The translations under genes were made by a program, and so were the position numbers. A stretch of DNA of 7,591 nucleotides, from NCBI GenBank assembly GCA_015655565.1, contig JAATEU010000121.1, positions 1 to 7,591 of the forward strand. The letters are read 5' to 3'. Shown piece by piece: positions 1 to 6,243 of the stretch (positions are counted from its first letter, which is position 1; every line of letters begins with the position of its first letter). The notes beneath the pieces are model-generated. The model ran no database searches. It was not told the DNA's origin and was given only the letters and a program-made list of their open reading frames with translations. Source of the DNA: Clostridiales bacterium (lineage in GTDB: Bacteria; Bacillota; Clostridia; Lachnospirales; Lachnospiraceae).

Positions 1-129
1 AGGACCGCATCCCGATATATAAACTAAATTTTCACCGAATACCTTAGCGGCTGAATATACACCGCCTTTTGCCGGAGCCTTTGGCAATTTAATATTAAGC
101 TCTTTCATTTTTTCATAAATATCCTTCAT
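1..129 (-). CDS. RidA family protein (YjgF/YER057c/UK114), N-terminal 43 residues, cut by the window edge
   Basis: Only the first 43 codons are present; the gene runs off the left edge. The visible part reads MKDIYEKMKELNIKLP, then KAPAKGGVYSAAKVFGENLV and YISGCGP. The pattern LP.AP..GG.Y..A...G...Y.SG..P is the opening of the longer RidA branch (about 150 residues, cd02199-like). Family members are small trimeric cytosolic proteins; true RidA hydrolyses the reactive imines/enamines made by PLP enzymes or amino-acid oxidases. The catalytic Arg lies outside the window, so deaminase activity cannot be judged. The ATG at 129-127 is chosen because AGGTG (142-138) precedes it; the upstream ATG at 134-132 meets a stop after one codon. 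The start lies 11 bp after the deacylase stop, with the ribosome site overlapping that stop, so the two are probably co-transcribed and coupled. The role in clearing intermediates of the same pathway is inferred. Confidence 0.85.
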   Translation of the reverse strand, partial: MKDIYEKMKELNIKLPKAPAKGGVYSAAKVFGENLVYISGCGP

Positions 130-140
130 AACATAACACC

Positions 141-1736
141 TCATCGTTTTAATATATTTGCTTTATATTCCCGGAGTCTTTTATCCCGTTCCGACACAAC
201 TGTTCCATCTATCAAAACAAAACGAATCCCGGTACATAATTGTTTGGGTTTCCCATAAACCGCATGATCGGTCAGCATACAGGGATCAAAAATATTGATA
301 TCGGCATAATTTCCTTCTGAAAGCATACCTCTTCCCGGTATCTGCAGCCTTTTTGCGGGAAGATACGTCATCTTATGTATTGCATTTTCCAAGGTCAGAA
401 TTTTACGTTCCATTACATATTCCCTTATAAATTTAGGAAATGAACCATATAATCTTGGATGGGGGCAATCACTTTTTCCATAAAGCGAGTCGGAAATCAG
501 CATGGAATAAGGTAATCCGGCAACGGTATCTACATCTTCCTGCGACATACTTAGTACAATGATACCTACCTTTCCCTGTTCCTCCGCCAACAGTTCACAA
601 AAGAAATCACAGGGATCGGAATAACCCTTTGAAATTGCCGCTTCCCTGAAATTTTTACCTGAAAATTCGCGGTTTCTTTCTTTTGTAACAGAACTGATTA
701 TAATCCGCTCCCACCCGATAGCGGTAACCATATTGTCCCAGCCCGGATGCTCTTTATATATTTCTCTTTTCAGTTCTTCTGCTCCTGATTTTGCTGCAAG
801 CTTTTTTATAGCCGCTTCCATTGTATCCTCCAGGATACTTGGCGGCAGCAGGCTTATTAATGTAGTGGAACCGCCGCAGTACGGATAGAAATCCACGGTA
901 ATATCCTGACCTTTCATTCTGGCTTCTTCTACCAGTCCGATAGCCTGATGGATATTTTTACCCCAATTTTTAACACCGGTAGATTTAAAATGACTAATGT
1001 TTAAAGGAAGCTCCGCCCTTTTCGCAATTTCAATAATTTCTTTTACAGACGGTACCAGATTGTCACCCTCACCTCTTATATGGCAGGTTAACGGCCTTTG
1101 AAACGGTGCGGCCACAGAAAGCATCCTGATTATTTCATCCCTGGTTGAATAACATTCCGGCTGGTACATTATGCCCATGGATAAACCAAAAGCACCTGCC
1201 TTAAGGCCTTCTACGATATAACTTTGGGCTGTTTTCATTTCTTCTTCTGTAAACGGCGTCTTTTGAAAGCCTTTTACAGCAGCTTTAATTGCACCTGTTC
1301 CCAGATAGCTTCCCATATGGATTGGCATTGAAGTGTTTTCTAACGCTTTAATATAATCCGAAAACCGTTCCAGTTTCATCTCAGGCGGAGCAATTCCCAG
1401 ACAGGGTTCAATAAAATCATATACTTCCTGTCTCGATTTATCCGTAGTGGGAACCGGTGCAAGACCGCAATTTCCGCCTATCACCGCAGTAAGTCCCTGG
1501 GCAAGCTCCAATTCACCGAATTTTTCATCATATAGCGCAGCAATGTCACAATGACGGTGGGTATCTATAAATCCGGGCGTTACTGCCAGACCTTCCGCGT
1601 TAATTTCTACGTCTGCACTTATATCAGATAAATCAGTGATTCCTGCAATTTTATCATTTTCTATTACTAAATTTTTCTTATAAGGAGCATTTCCGCTGCC
1701 ATCATAAATCAAACCGTTCTTAATTAATTTTCTCAT
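141..1736 (-). CDS. N-acyl-D-amino-acid deacylase family amidohydrolase (D-aminoacylase-like)
   Basis: A 531-residue cytosolic metal-dependent amidohydrolase of the D-aminoacylase group (COG3653/Amidohydro_3). The family hydrolyses N-acyl-D-amino acids to a D-amino acid and a carboxylate. Visible landmarks in order: N-terminal beta-sandwich strand KLIKNGLIYDGSG (3-15); PGFIDTHRH (54-62) with metal-site H60/H62; GGNCG (87-91), where C90 matches the bridging Cys of Alcaligenes D-aminoacylase; CHIRGEGDN (218-226) with H219; ISHFKSTG (247-254) with H249; ISDS (414-417) with D416 as likely catalytic Asp; HPRLYGSF (426-433); and the C-terminal strand segment GRGMLSEGNYADINIFDP (468-485). Length is normal (about 480-530) and all expected ligands are present, so it looks active. 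HRHCD replaces the commoner HTHxD, possibly marking a distinct subgroup. GGGAGGT (1749-1743) supports the start at 1736. It follows the permeases and precedes a RidA gene. Substrate is unproven; dihydroorotase-like or other cyclic-amide hydrolysis is a less likely alternative. Confidence 0.88.
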   Translation of the reverse strand: MRKLIKNGLIYDGSGNAPYKKNLVIENDKIAGITDLSDISADVEINAEGLAVTPGFIDTHRHCDIAALYDEKFGELELAQGLTAVIGGNCGLAPVPTTDKSRQEVYDFIEPCLGIAPPEMKLERFSDYIKALENTSMPIHMGSYLGTGAIKAAVKGFQKTPFTEEEMKTAQSYIVEGLKAGAFGLSMGIMYQPECYSTRDEIIRMLSVAAPFQRPLTCHIRGEGDNLVPSVKEIIEIAKRAELPLNISHFKSTGVKNWGKNIHQAIGLVEEARMKGQDITVDFYPYCGGSTTLISLLPPSILEDTMEAAIKKLAAKSGAEELKREIYKEHPGWDNMVTAIGWERIIISSVTKERNREFSGKNFREAAISKGYSDPCDFFCELLAEEQGKVGIIVLSMSQEDVDTVAGLPYSMLISDSLYGKSDCPHPRLYGSFPKFIREYVMERKILTLENAIHKMTYLPAKRLQIPGRGMLSEGNYADINIFDPCMLTDHAVYGKPKQLCTGIRFVLIDGTVVSERDKRLREYKANILKR

Positions 1737-1751
1737 TTTAATACCTCCCAG

Positions 1752-1907
1752 CTATACGAGCATTCCTCTTGCACCTACTGTTTCTTCCTTTATTTGATAA
1801 CCATCATACAGGTATACCTTGTTTTGCATATAATGGCCTTCCCTTACAACCGCATTCTCTGCAGACTGCCAATGTCATTTTCCTTTTATAAATAATTTTT
1901 TACTCAT
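1752..1907 (-). pseudogene. Broken short reading frame resembling the N-terminus of an amidohydrolase
   Basis: The 189 bp between the second permease and the deacylase is not featureless. Reading minus from ATG 1907-1905 gives MSKKLFIKGK, then a TGA (1877-1875), then 40 more codons in the same frame (HWQSAENAVVREGH..., NKVYLYDGYQIKEE, TVGARGMLV) to TAG at 1754-1752. The pattern K-L-F-I-K-G-K ... V-Y-L-Y-D-G-Y-Q-I ... A-R-G-M-L-V resembles the start of many amidohydrolases, where 'ARGMLV' is normally followed by 'xPGFIDxH'. AAAGG (1917-1913) lies 5 nt before the ATG. I read it as the remnant of a second amidohydrolase gene, truncated just before its catalytic barrel. Alternatives are a 10-codon leader peptide that uses the TGA as its real stop, or chance. 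The frame is also in phase with the deacylase ATG at 1736. The resemblance is by eye only. Confidence 0.4.
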
Positions 1908-1925
1908 AGTATACCTTTCGAGCCA

Positions 1926-2774
1926 TTAAGCTTTTAATCCTGATGTTGCAATACCTTCTACAAAGTTTCTCTGAAAAATCAGAAAGAAGGCAACAACAGG
2001 AATTACAAAAATTGTTGCGGCTGCCATCAAGTGTGTCCAATCTACTGAAAACTGGTTCAGAAATGATTGCAGACCAAGTGATAATGTCAATTTATCAACT
2101 TTGTTAATATATATCAGGGGAGCCAGATAATCTGACCACGCCGCTACAAATGCATAAATACCAACTGTCGTTAATGCAGGTTTTGATAATGGCAGCGCAA
2201 TTAAAATATATCTTTTAAATTCCCCCGCACCGTCGATCTTAGCTGCTTCCAGCAATGAATTGGGAATTCCAGCAAAGAACTGTCTCATAATTATAATGTA
2301 GAAAGGACTGCCAAAGAACGTTGGGGCAATCAATGGAATATAAGTATTGGTCAAATGCAGCTCTGACCATATCCTATATAATGGTATCATAGTTACCGTA
2401 TAAGGAATCATCATGGTTCCCATAATCAGGCTGGAAATAACAGGTGCACCCCTCCACTTAATTTTTGCGAGTGAGTAAGCAACTAAAGGAGTGGCAAACA
2501 ATTGGCCAAGTACAGAAAATAGTGTTATAAATATTGTATTAGCCATATGTCTAAAATATGGAATCTTTGCAACTGCTTCCGGGAAATTATTCCAAATAAC
2601 CTCTCTCGGCAATAATTTAACCGGAATAGTAAATGCATCCGAATTGGTTTTTAAGGCAGTTGTTACCATAATAATAAACGGGGACAGAAAAATCAGGCTT
2701 AGAATAATGGCTAAGCCATACCGCGGAAGCCTTTTTAATATCTTTTTATAATATGCGCCTGACCTTATCTTCAT
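1926..2774 (-). CDS. ABC transporter inner-membrane permease, MalG-like (CUT1 family)
   Basis: A 282-residue integral membrane subunit of a carbohydrate-type (CUT1) ABC importer. Six hydrophobic segments are apparent at about 20-40, 75-100, 112-132, 146-166, 200-222 and 248-268. The cytoplasmic EAA loop that docks on the ATPase is clear: EAAKIDGAGEFKRY starting at E176, with conserved G182 and the LP pair at 194-195. The C-terminus FVEGIATSGLKA matches the usual end of MalG-type subunits (FV.G.T.GA.K). Length fits the family (about 275-300). The ATG at 2774 lies 2 nt after the stop of the MalF-like gene, and its ribosome site GGAGGTG is made from that gene's last codons, so translation is probably coupled. 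No ATPase gene is nearby; it presumably uses a shared MsmX/UgpC-type ATPase encoded elsewhere. Substrate is not readable from this subunit. Confidence 0.93.
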   Translation of the reverse strand: MKIRSGAYYKKILKRLPRYGLAIILSLIFLSPFIIMVTTALKTNSDAFTIPVKLLPREVIWNNFPEAVAKIPYFRHMANTIFITLFSVLGQLFATPLVAYSLAKIKWRGAPVISSLIMGTMMIPYTVTMIPLYRIWSELHLTNTYIPLIAPTFFGSPFYIIIMRQFFAGIPNSLLEAAKIDGAGEFKRYILIALPLSKPALTTVGIYAFVAAWSDYLAPLIYINKVDKLTLSLGLQSFLNQFSVDWTHLMAAATIFVIPVVAFFLIFQRNFVEGIATSGLKA

Positions 2775-2776
2775 CC

Positions 2777-3724
2777 TTATTCACCTCCGACTCCGCTTTC
2801 CGATACTTTTTTTGTTACTTTAATCATTATAAAGGTCAGGATGCTTACAATAGTAAATAACAGCCAGGCCATGGCTGACGCTCTGCCCATCTTCATGTAG
2901 GAAAACGCCGTATTAAACAAATACAGCGGATACATCAGAATTGAGTTTGCAGGTCCCCCGCCGGCATTACTGTTTCCGCCGCCGCTGCTTGCGTTTACAA
3001 TAACGTATACCTGAGTAAAATATTGAAATGAGTTAATAATATTCAGAATTGCCTGATAAATAAGAACCGGTGCCATGCAGGGCAAGGTTATATTAAAGAA
3101 CTTACCGATGCTGTTGGCACCGTCAATATCTGCCGATTCGTAATAACTCCCCGGTACTTCCTGCAGCGCAGCCAGACAAATCAGCATTGTGGTACCGACA
3201 CACCAGGTGCCCATCAATACCAGTGCCCATTTTGTATAAGCCGGATTCACCAGCCAGGCTGGCCCGTCAATGCCTATAGAGCTTAACACCCTGTTAATAT
3301 AGCCATAAGTAGGATCAAACATCCATATCCATACCATTGTTGCCGCAATCATTGGAATAATGGAGGGCATAAAAAAAATAGTGCGTACAACACCTCTTCC
3401 TTTAAATTTACTGTTCAGTAATGCTGCAAGCAGCAACGCAATAAAAAGATTAACCGGTGTGGATACAAAGGCCATAAACATTGTATTTTTCAAACTCTTT
3501 AAGACCAAAGGATCCTTAAAAATATACTCAAAATTCTTTAATCCTACCCAAACAGCCGGCTTTACCGGATTGAACTCCGTAAAACTATAATATAATGAAG
3601 TCATTAACGGAACCAGGCTAAAGCAAATAAACCCAATAATCCAGGGAAGTGCAAACAGAAATCCATTTATGTTATCACGCTTATGAAAGCCCTTGTTTTT
3701 CTTCTTAGCAACTTGTTTCGCCAT
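2777..3724 (-). CDS. ABC transporter inner-membrane permease, MalF-like (CUT1 family)
   Basis: A 315-residue membrane subunit pairing with the MalG-like permease. A lysine-rich cytosolic N-terminus (MAKQVAKKKNKGFHKRD) precedes six hydrophobic segments. LFALPWIIGFICFSLVPL is typical of the first helix, followed by YYSFTEFNP, the usual loop after it. The EAA-type ATPase-docking loop reads YYESADIDGANSIGKFFNIT (about residues 194-213), with Ser in place of the central Ala. A periplasmic loop near residues 245-261 is unusually Gly/Ser/Asn-rich (ASSGGGNSNAGGGPANS); GGGPANS is common in the family, the preceding insert less so. The start at ATG 3724 is preferred over ATG 3745 (7 residues longer) because AAAGGAG sits 10 nt before 3724, while nothing similar precedes 3745. 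The gene ends 2 nt before the next permease. It follows the binding-protein gene after a gap with a long hairpin. Confidence 0.92.
   Translation of the reverse strand: MAKQVAKKKNKGFHKRDNINGFLFALPWIIGFICFSLVPLMTSLYYSFTEFNPVKPAVWVGLKNFEYIFKDPLVLKSLKNTMFMAFVSTPVNLFIALLLAALLNSKFKGRGVVRTIFFMPSIIPMIAATMVWIWMFDPTYGYINRVLSSIGIDGPAWLVNPAYTKWALVLMGTWCVGTTMLICLAALQEVPGSYYESADIDGANSIGKFFNITLPCMAPVLIYQAILNIINSFQYFTQVYVIVNASSGGGNSNAGGGPANSILMYPLYLFNTAFSYMKMGRASAMAWLLFTIVSILTFIMIKVTKKVSESGVGGE
2782..2788 (-). promoter_or_regulatory. Ribosome binding site of the MalG-like permease, inside the MalF-like gene
   Basis: GGAGGTG on the minus strand, 7 nt before ATG 2774. It is formed by the last codons (Gly-Gly-Glu) of the MalF-like permease. 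Ribosomes finishing that gene would sit on this site, which favours coupled, near-equimolar synthesis of the two permeases. Confidence 0.75.
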
Positions 3725-3734
3725 CCTTTTACCG

Positions 3735-3741
3735 CTCCTTT
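3735..3741 (-). promoter_or_regulatory. Ribosome binding site deciding the MalF-like permease start
   Basis: AAAGGAG on the minus strand, 10 nt before ATG 3724. It lies between the two possible in-frame starts, so it supports 3724 over 3745. The spacing is slightly long but the match to the 16S tail is good. Confidence 0.7.
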
Positions 3742-3787
3742 CCATATTGAGCTTTTTATGCCTTTTTTATTTTACACTGATTTAAAG

Positions 3788-3833
3788 AAGTATCACATAT
3801 GAACTGCTTCATTCCGCGTCATATGTGATACTT
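3788..3833 (-). promoter_or_regulatory. Long intercistronic hairpin between binding-protein and permease genes
   Basis: A perfect 15-bp inverted repeat: arms AAGTATCACATATGA (3788-3802) and TCATATGTGATACTT (3819-3833), with a 16-nt loop. It lies 40 bp after the solute-binding gene stop (3874) and 63 bp before the permease start (3724). In the transcribed (minus) direction it is followed by CTTTAAATCAGTG, not a U run, so it is not a classic intrinsic terminator. The position matches hairpins that protect the 3' end of binding-protein mRNA or reduce read-through, giving more binding protein than permease, as known for malE-malF. That role here is inferred; a protein operator is the alternative. 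Confidence 0.7.
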
Positions 3834-3873
3834 GCTGTTAAAAGATATGCTTAAACCAGCTGTTTCATATTGA

Positions 3874-5154
3874 TTACTCTAACATTTTGGCCTGTTCTTC
3901 CAGTCTTTTCATTGAATCTTCAGGGGTACCCATACCGTTATATACATAATCCAGGTATTCTTCAATTAATGATGTATACTTAGCTAAATCACCGATCTTT
4001 GCATATTGAATTCCATTTTCCGTTTTGAGAGCTTCTACAAATGCTTCATAATTCGGTTGATTTAAAATATCAGAATCTTCATATAAGGATAATAATGCCG
4101 GAAGTGAACCAATTCCCAGTAATAATTCTTTCGTTTCATCTGAGTTGGAAAGGAACTTAATTAATTCCCAGGCTCCCTCGTTTTGCTGTGCCGATACGGG
4201 AATGGCCAGGGATGTTGTTTCGTAACGGCTCGCCCCCCTGTTCTCCGGATTGGCTTTTGTACCGGGAATCAATGTCACACCATAGTTTACATCCGGGCCA
4301 TAATCTGTAATCATAGTTGCCAACCAGGGACCATCAAACCGGAATAATTGTTTTCCGGCAAAGAACATATCGTTTTCCGTATATCTGTTAGTATTTGCCG
4401 TTGCGATAAATTCCTGAACCTTTTCAATACCATATAATTCACGGTATTTTAAATTCATAATAAGACTGTCTAAAATCTTTTCATTGTCAGGTGTTAAAGT
4501 AGTACCATCTTCCGCCCACCAGGCTCCGCCAAAAGCATAGATGAGTTCCTGTCTGGCTGATGCCAATGGAAATAAGGGATAGCCTAAGCGTGTAATTGTA
4601 CCGCTTTCATCTACCTGGGTAGCCTTAACAGCCATTTCATATAATTCTTCCATTGTCTCAGGCGGTTCTGAATATCCGAGTTCTGCTAAAATATCCTTAT
4701 TATAAAACATCTGGATAATAATTGAGGTTAAAGGCACACCATACACTTGTCCGCCCAAAATATTAGCCTCCAATGCCTGATTGGAATACGTACCTTCTAA
4801 TGCATATCCGTCTTGTTCAGCAATGGTATCAATCGGACTAAGTAACCCGCTGTCTGCATAGGAGATAATGTCCTGGTTTGATACTTCAATTAAGTCCGGA
4901 CAATCATTGCCGGAAATTGCAACGATGTATTTTTGTTTATCGGTTACGCTTAAAGCTTCCACTTCATATTTATCCTGGCCGGCATTAAAAGCTTCCACCG
5001 CTTGTATGTAATATTCACCCTCATTACCTGTATGGGAATACCAGAAAACGATTTTCTCTTTTTTTCCGCCCGATTCACCGGATGTTTCACCGCACGCCGT
5101 TAAAGATGTTATAAGCATAACCGAAGCCAACAAACAGGATAGTGCTTTTTTCAT
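3874..5154 (-). CDS. ABC transporter solute-binding lipoprotein, extracellular solute-binding family 1
   Basis: A 426-residue membrane-anchored receptor of the CUT1 importer. The N-terminus has a lipoprotein signal: MKK, a hydrophobic stretch, then the lipobox LTAC with C21 as the lipidated residue, followed by a Gly/Ser/Glu/Lys linker (to about 34). The mature protein opens with IVFWYSHTGNEG, the first strand of family 1 binding proteins. Other family marks are YGVPLTSIIIQMFYNKDIL (about 137-155; the usual 'YG.P......YNKD.F' element), the F..GK..F...G.W segment (near 264-278; MFFAGKQLFRFDGPW) and the late W-E-L-I-K-F-L helix (329-335). Length is typical. The family usually binds oligosaccharides, but some members take glycerol phosphodiesters or other polar compounds; linkage to a D-aminoacylase-type enzyme suggests an amide- or amino-containing ligand. 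AAAGGAGG (5169-5162) supports the start at 5154. It is the promoter-proximal gene of the operon. Confidence 0.93.
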   Translation of the reverse strand: MKKALSCLLASVMLITSLTACGETSGESGGKKEKIVFWYSHTGNEGEYYIQAVEAFNAGQDKYEVEALSVTDKQKYIVAISGNDCPDLIEVSNQDIISYADSGLLSPIDTIAEQDGYALEGTYSNQALEANILGGQVYGVPLTSIIIQMFYNKDILAELGYSEPPETMEELYEMAVKATQVDESGTITRLGYPLFPLASARQELIYAFGGAWWAEDGTTLTPDNEKILDSLIMNLKYRELYGIEKVQEFIATANTNRYTENDMFFAGKQLFRFDGPWLATMITDYGPDVNYGVTLIPGTKANPENRGASRYETTSLAIPVSAQQNEGAWELIKFLSNSDETKELLLGIGSLPALLSLYEDSDILNQPNYEAFVEALKTENGIQYAKIGDLAKYTSLIEEYLDYVYNGMGTPEDSMKRLEEQAKMLE

Positions 5155-5262
5155 AATACTTCCTCCTTTCGATTTTTATGTTATAAACATTTTTTAGATA
5201 ATTAAGATTTTTTATTATATTCTAAATTTTTTTATGTTTTTCAGTTTTTATTTTTTAAATAA

Positions 5263-5291
5263 AACATATCATACTTTTTGTTATATTTCAA
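5263..5291 (-). promoter_or_regulatory. Candidate sigma-A promoter of the transporter operon
   Basis: On the minus strand TTGAAA (5291-5286) and TATGTT (5268-5263) are separated by 17 nt. The -35 is 5/6 and the -10 4/6 of consensus. This would give a leader of about 100 nt before the binding-protein ATG at 5154. In such AT-rich DNA chance matches are frequent, so this is only a candidate. Confidence 0.3.
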
Positions 5292-5454
5292 TACTCCATG
5301 ACATATTTTTTATGATTAAATGATTTTTTTTAATCTTTAAATCTACTTTAATTTATATATTCATGTTCTTTATAACTTTTTTTATGAATAAATTTAGTAA
5401 TAATCTGTCCTAAATTTCTCGGGGTTGCCTTCCTATTTTTATTGATTTTTCACA

Positions 5455-5483
5455 TTGTCTGAAAAAAGTTTATATGATATTAT
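5455..5483 (+). promoter_or_regulatory. Candidate sigma-A promoter of the regulator gene
   Basis: TTGTCT (5455-5460) and TATTAT (5478-5483) are separated by 17 nt on the plus strand, about 50 bp before the regulator ATG. The -10 matches 5/6 and the -35 4/6. Distance and spacing are right for a short leader of about 45 nt. Confidence 0.45.
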
Positions 5484-5512
5484 ATTATTCAAGAAATTTA
5501 TAAAATGAATAT

Positions 5513-5524
5513 TTTGATATCAAA
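5513..5524. promoter_or_regulatory. 12-bp perfect palindrome overlapping the regulator ribosome site
   Basis: TTTGATATCAAA is a perfect palindrome whose right end supplies the AAA of the AAAGGAG ribosome site (5522-5528) of the regulator gene. It could be an operator by which the regulator represses itself. With only 12 bp in AT-rich DNA, chance is a real alternative. Confidence 0.3.
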
Positions 5525-5535
5525 GGAGATATAAA

Positions 5536-6186
5536 ATGAAATCCATTAATGATGAATCCGTTCTATTCGAACAGATGCTTACTCTGATTTCCGGTCAATT
5601 TGGATCTAAATGTGAAGTCGTATTGCATGATTTAACAAATGATTACAACAGCACGATTATTAATATCAAAAACGGTCATATTACAAACCGCAATATTGGA
5701 GGATGCGGCAGTAATTTAGGTTTGGAAGTTCTCCGGGGTACTATAGTTGACGGTGACCGGTTCAATTATGTAACTACCCTTAAGGATGGCAAAATCCTGC
5801 GTTCATCTTCTATTTATATAAAAGACGATAATGGTAAAGTCATCGGTTCCATCTGCATTAACTTTGACATTACGGAAACTCTCCAGTTTGAAGGTTACCT
5901 AAGACAATTCAATCACTTTGAAACTAACCCGGGGGAAGAAGAAATCTTCGCATCAGACGTAAGCAATCTGCTTTCGCATCTTATAAAACAGGGACAGGAA
6001 CTGATTGGCAAGACAGCGGCTGAAATGAATAAAAGCGAACGCATTGCATTTATCCGCTATCTGGACGAAAAAGGAGCTTTTCTCATTACGAAATCCAGTG
6101 AACAAATTTGTGATTTATTAGGTATTAGCAAATTTACATTTTATAATTACCTGGAATCCTTCCGGGGAACCAAAGAAGAACAGTAG
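5536..6186 (+). CDS. YheO/DauR-family transcriptional regulator (PAS-like domain plus HTH)
   Basis: A 216-residue cytosolic DNA-binding protein, normal length for the family. Residues about 6-115 form the YheO-like PAS domain (PF08348 type): FEQMLTLISGQFGSKCEVVL, HDLTNDY, LGLEVL (61-66), RSSSIYIKDDNGKVIGSICI and the closing strand NFDIT. Residues about 150-208 form the C-terminal helix-turn-helix (PF13309 type): NKSERIAFIRYLDEKGAFL, then SSEQICDLLGISKFTFYNYL (187-206) as the turn and recognition helix. The best-known relative is DauR, which controls D-arginine catabolism (dauBAR) in Pseudomonas aeruginosa; YheO of E. coli is another. AAAGGAG (5522-5528) precedes the ATG. The gene is divergent from the transporter/deacylase operon, the usual layout for a local regulator, so it probably senses the imported compound or its product. 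Whether it activates or represses is not visible. Confidence 0.9.
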   Translation: MKSINDESVLFEQMLTLISGQFGSKCEVVLHDLTNDYNSTIINIKNGHITNRNIGGCGSNLGLEVLRGTIVDGDRFNYVTTLKDGKILRSSSIYIKDDNGKVIGSICINFDITETLQFEGYLRQFNHFETNPGEEEIFASDVSNLLSHLIKQGQELIGKTAAEMNKSERIAFIRYLDEKGAFLITKSSEQICDLLGISKFTFYNYLESFRGTKEEQ

Positions 6187-6243
6187 AAAGAACAATATAG
6201 GGCAGAAGTCCTGTTTGCAATTGACTCTTGCAGGCTTTCCCTT

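Larger units (their letters stand above)
5155..5535. promoter_or_regulatory. AT-rich divergent promoter region between transporter operon and regulator
   Basis: A 381-bp gene-free spacer rich in T and A runs on both strands, with one short G/C island near 5418-5432. It must carry the promoters of both the leftward operon and the rightward regulator gene. I see candidate sigma-A elements on each strand and a 12-bp palindrome near the regulator start, listed separately. No convincing CcpA cre site, riboswitch or long dyad was found by eye. Confidence 0.7.

Noticed and set aside
1752..1907. In-frame TGA read as selenocysteine, making a small selenoprotein
   Set aside because: The bases after the TGA (GCAGTCTGC and around) form no convincing bacterial SECIS stem-loop at the right distance, the downstream frame is very short, and amidohydrolases do not carry Sec at this place.
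2491..2751. 86-codon plus-strand open frame opposite the MalG-like permease
   Set aside because: It is an antisense shadow of a clearly coding permease gene, with no ribosome site and no recognisable motif.
3360..3590. 76-codon plus-strand open frame opposite the MalF-like permease
   Set aside because: Antisense to conserved permease sequence; composition reflects the complementary strand.
5155..5535. CcpA cre site or riboswitch in the divergent spacer
   Set aside because: No TGWAAnCGnTnWCA-like match and no recognisable conserved aptamer pattern; the region is mostly A/T runs.
6187..6240. Possible terminator after the regulator gene
   Set aside because: CCTG/CAGG segments could pair only with bulges and a large loop, and no U run follows.
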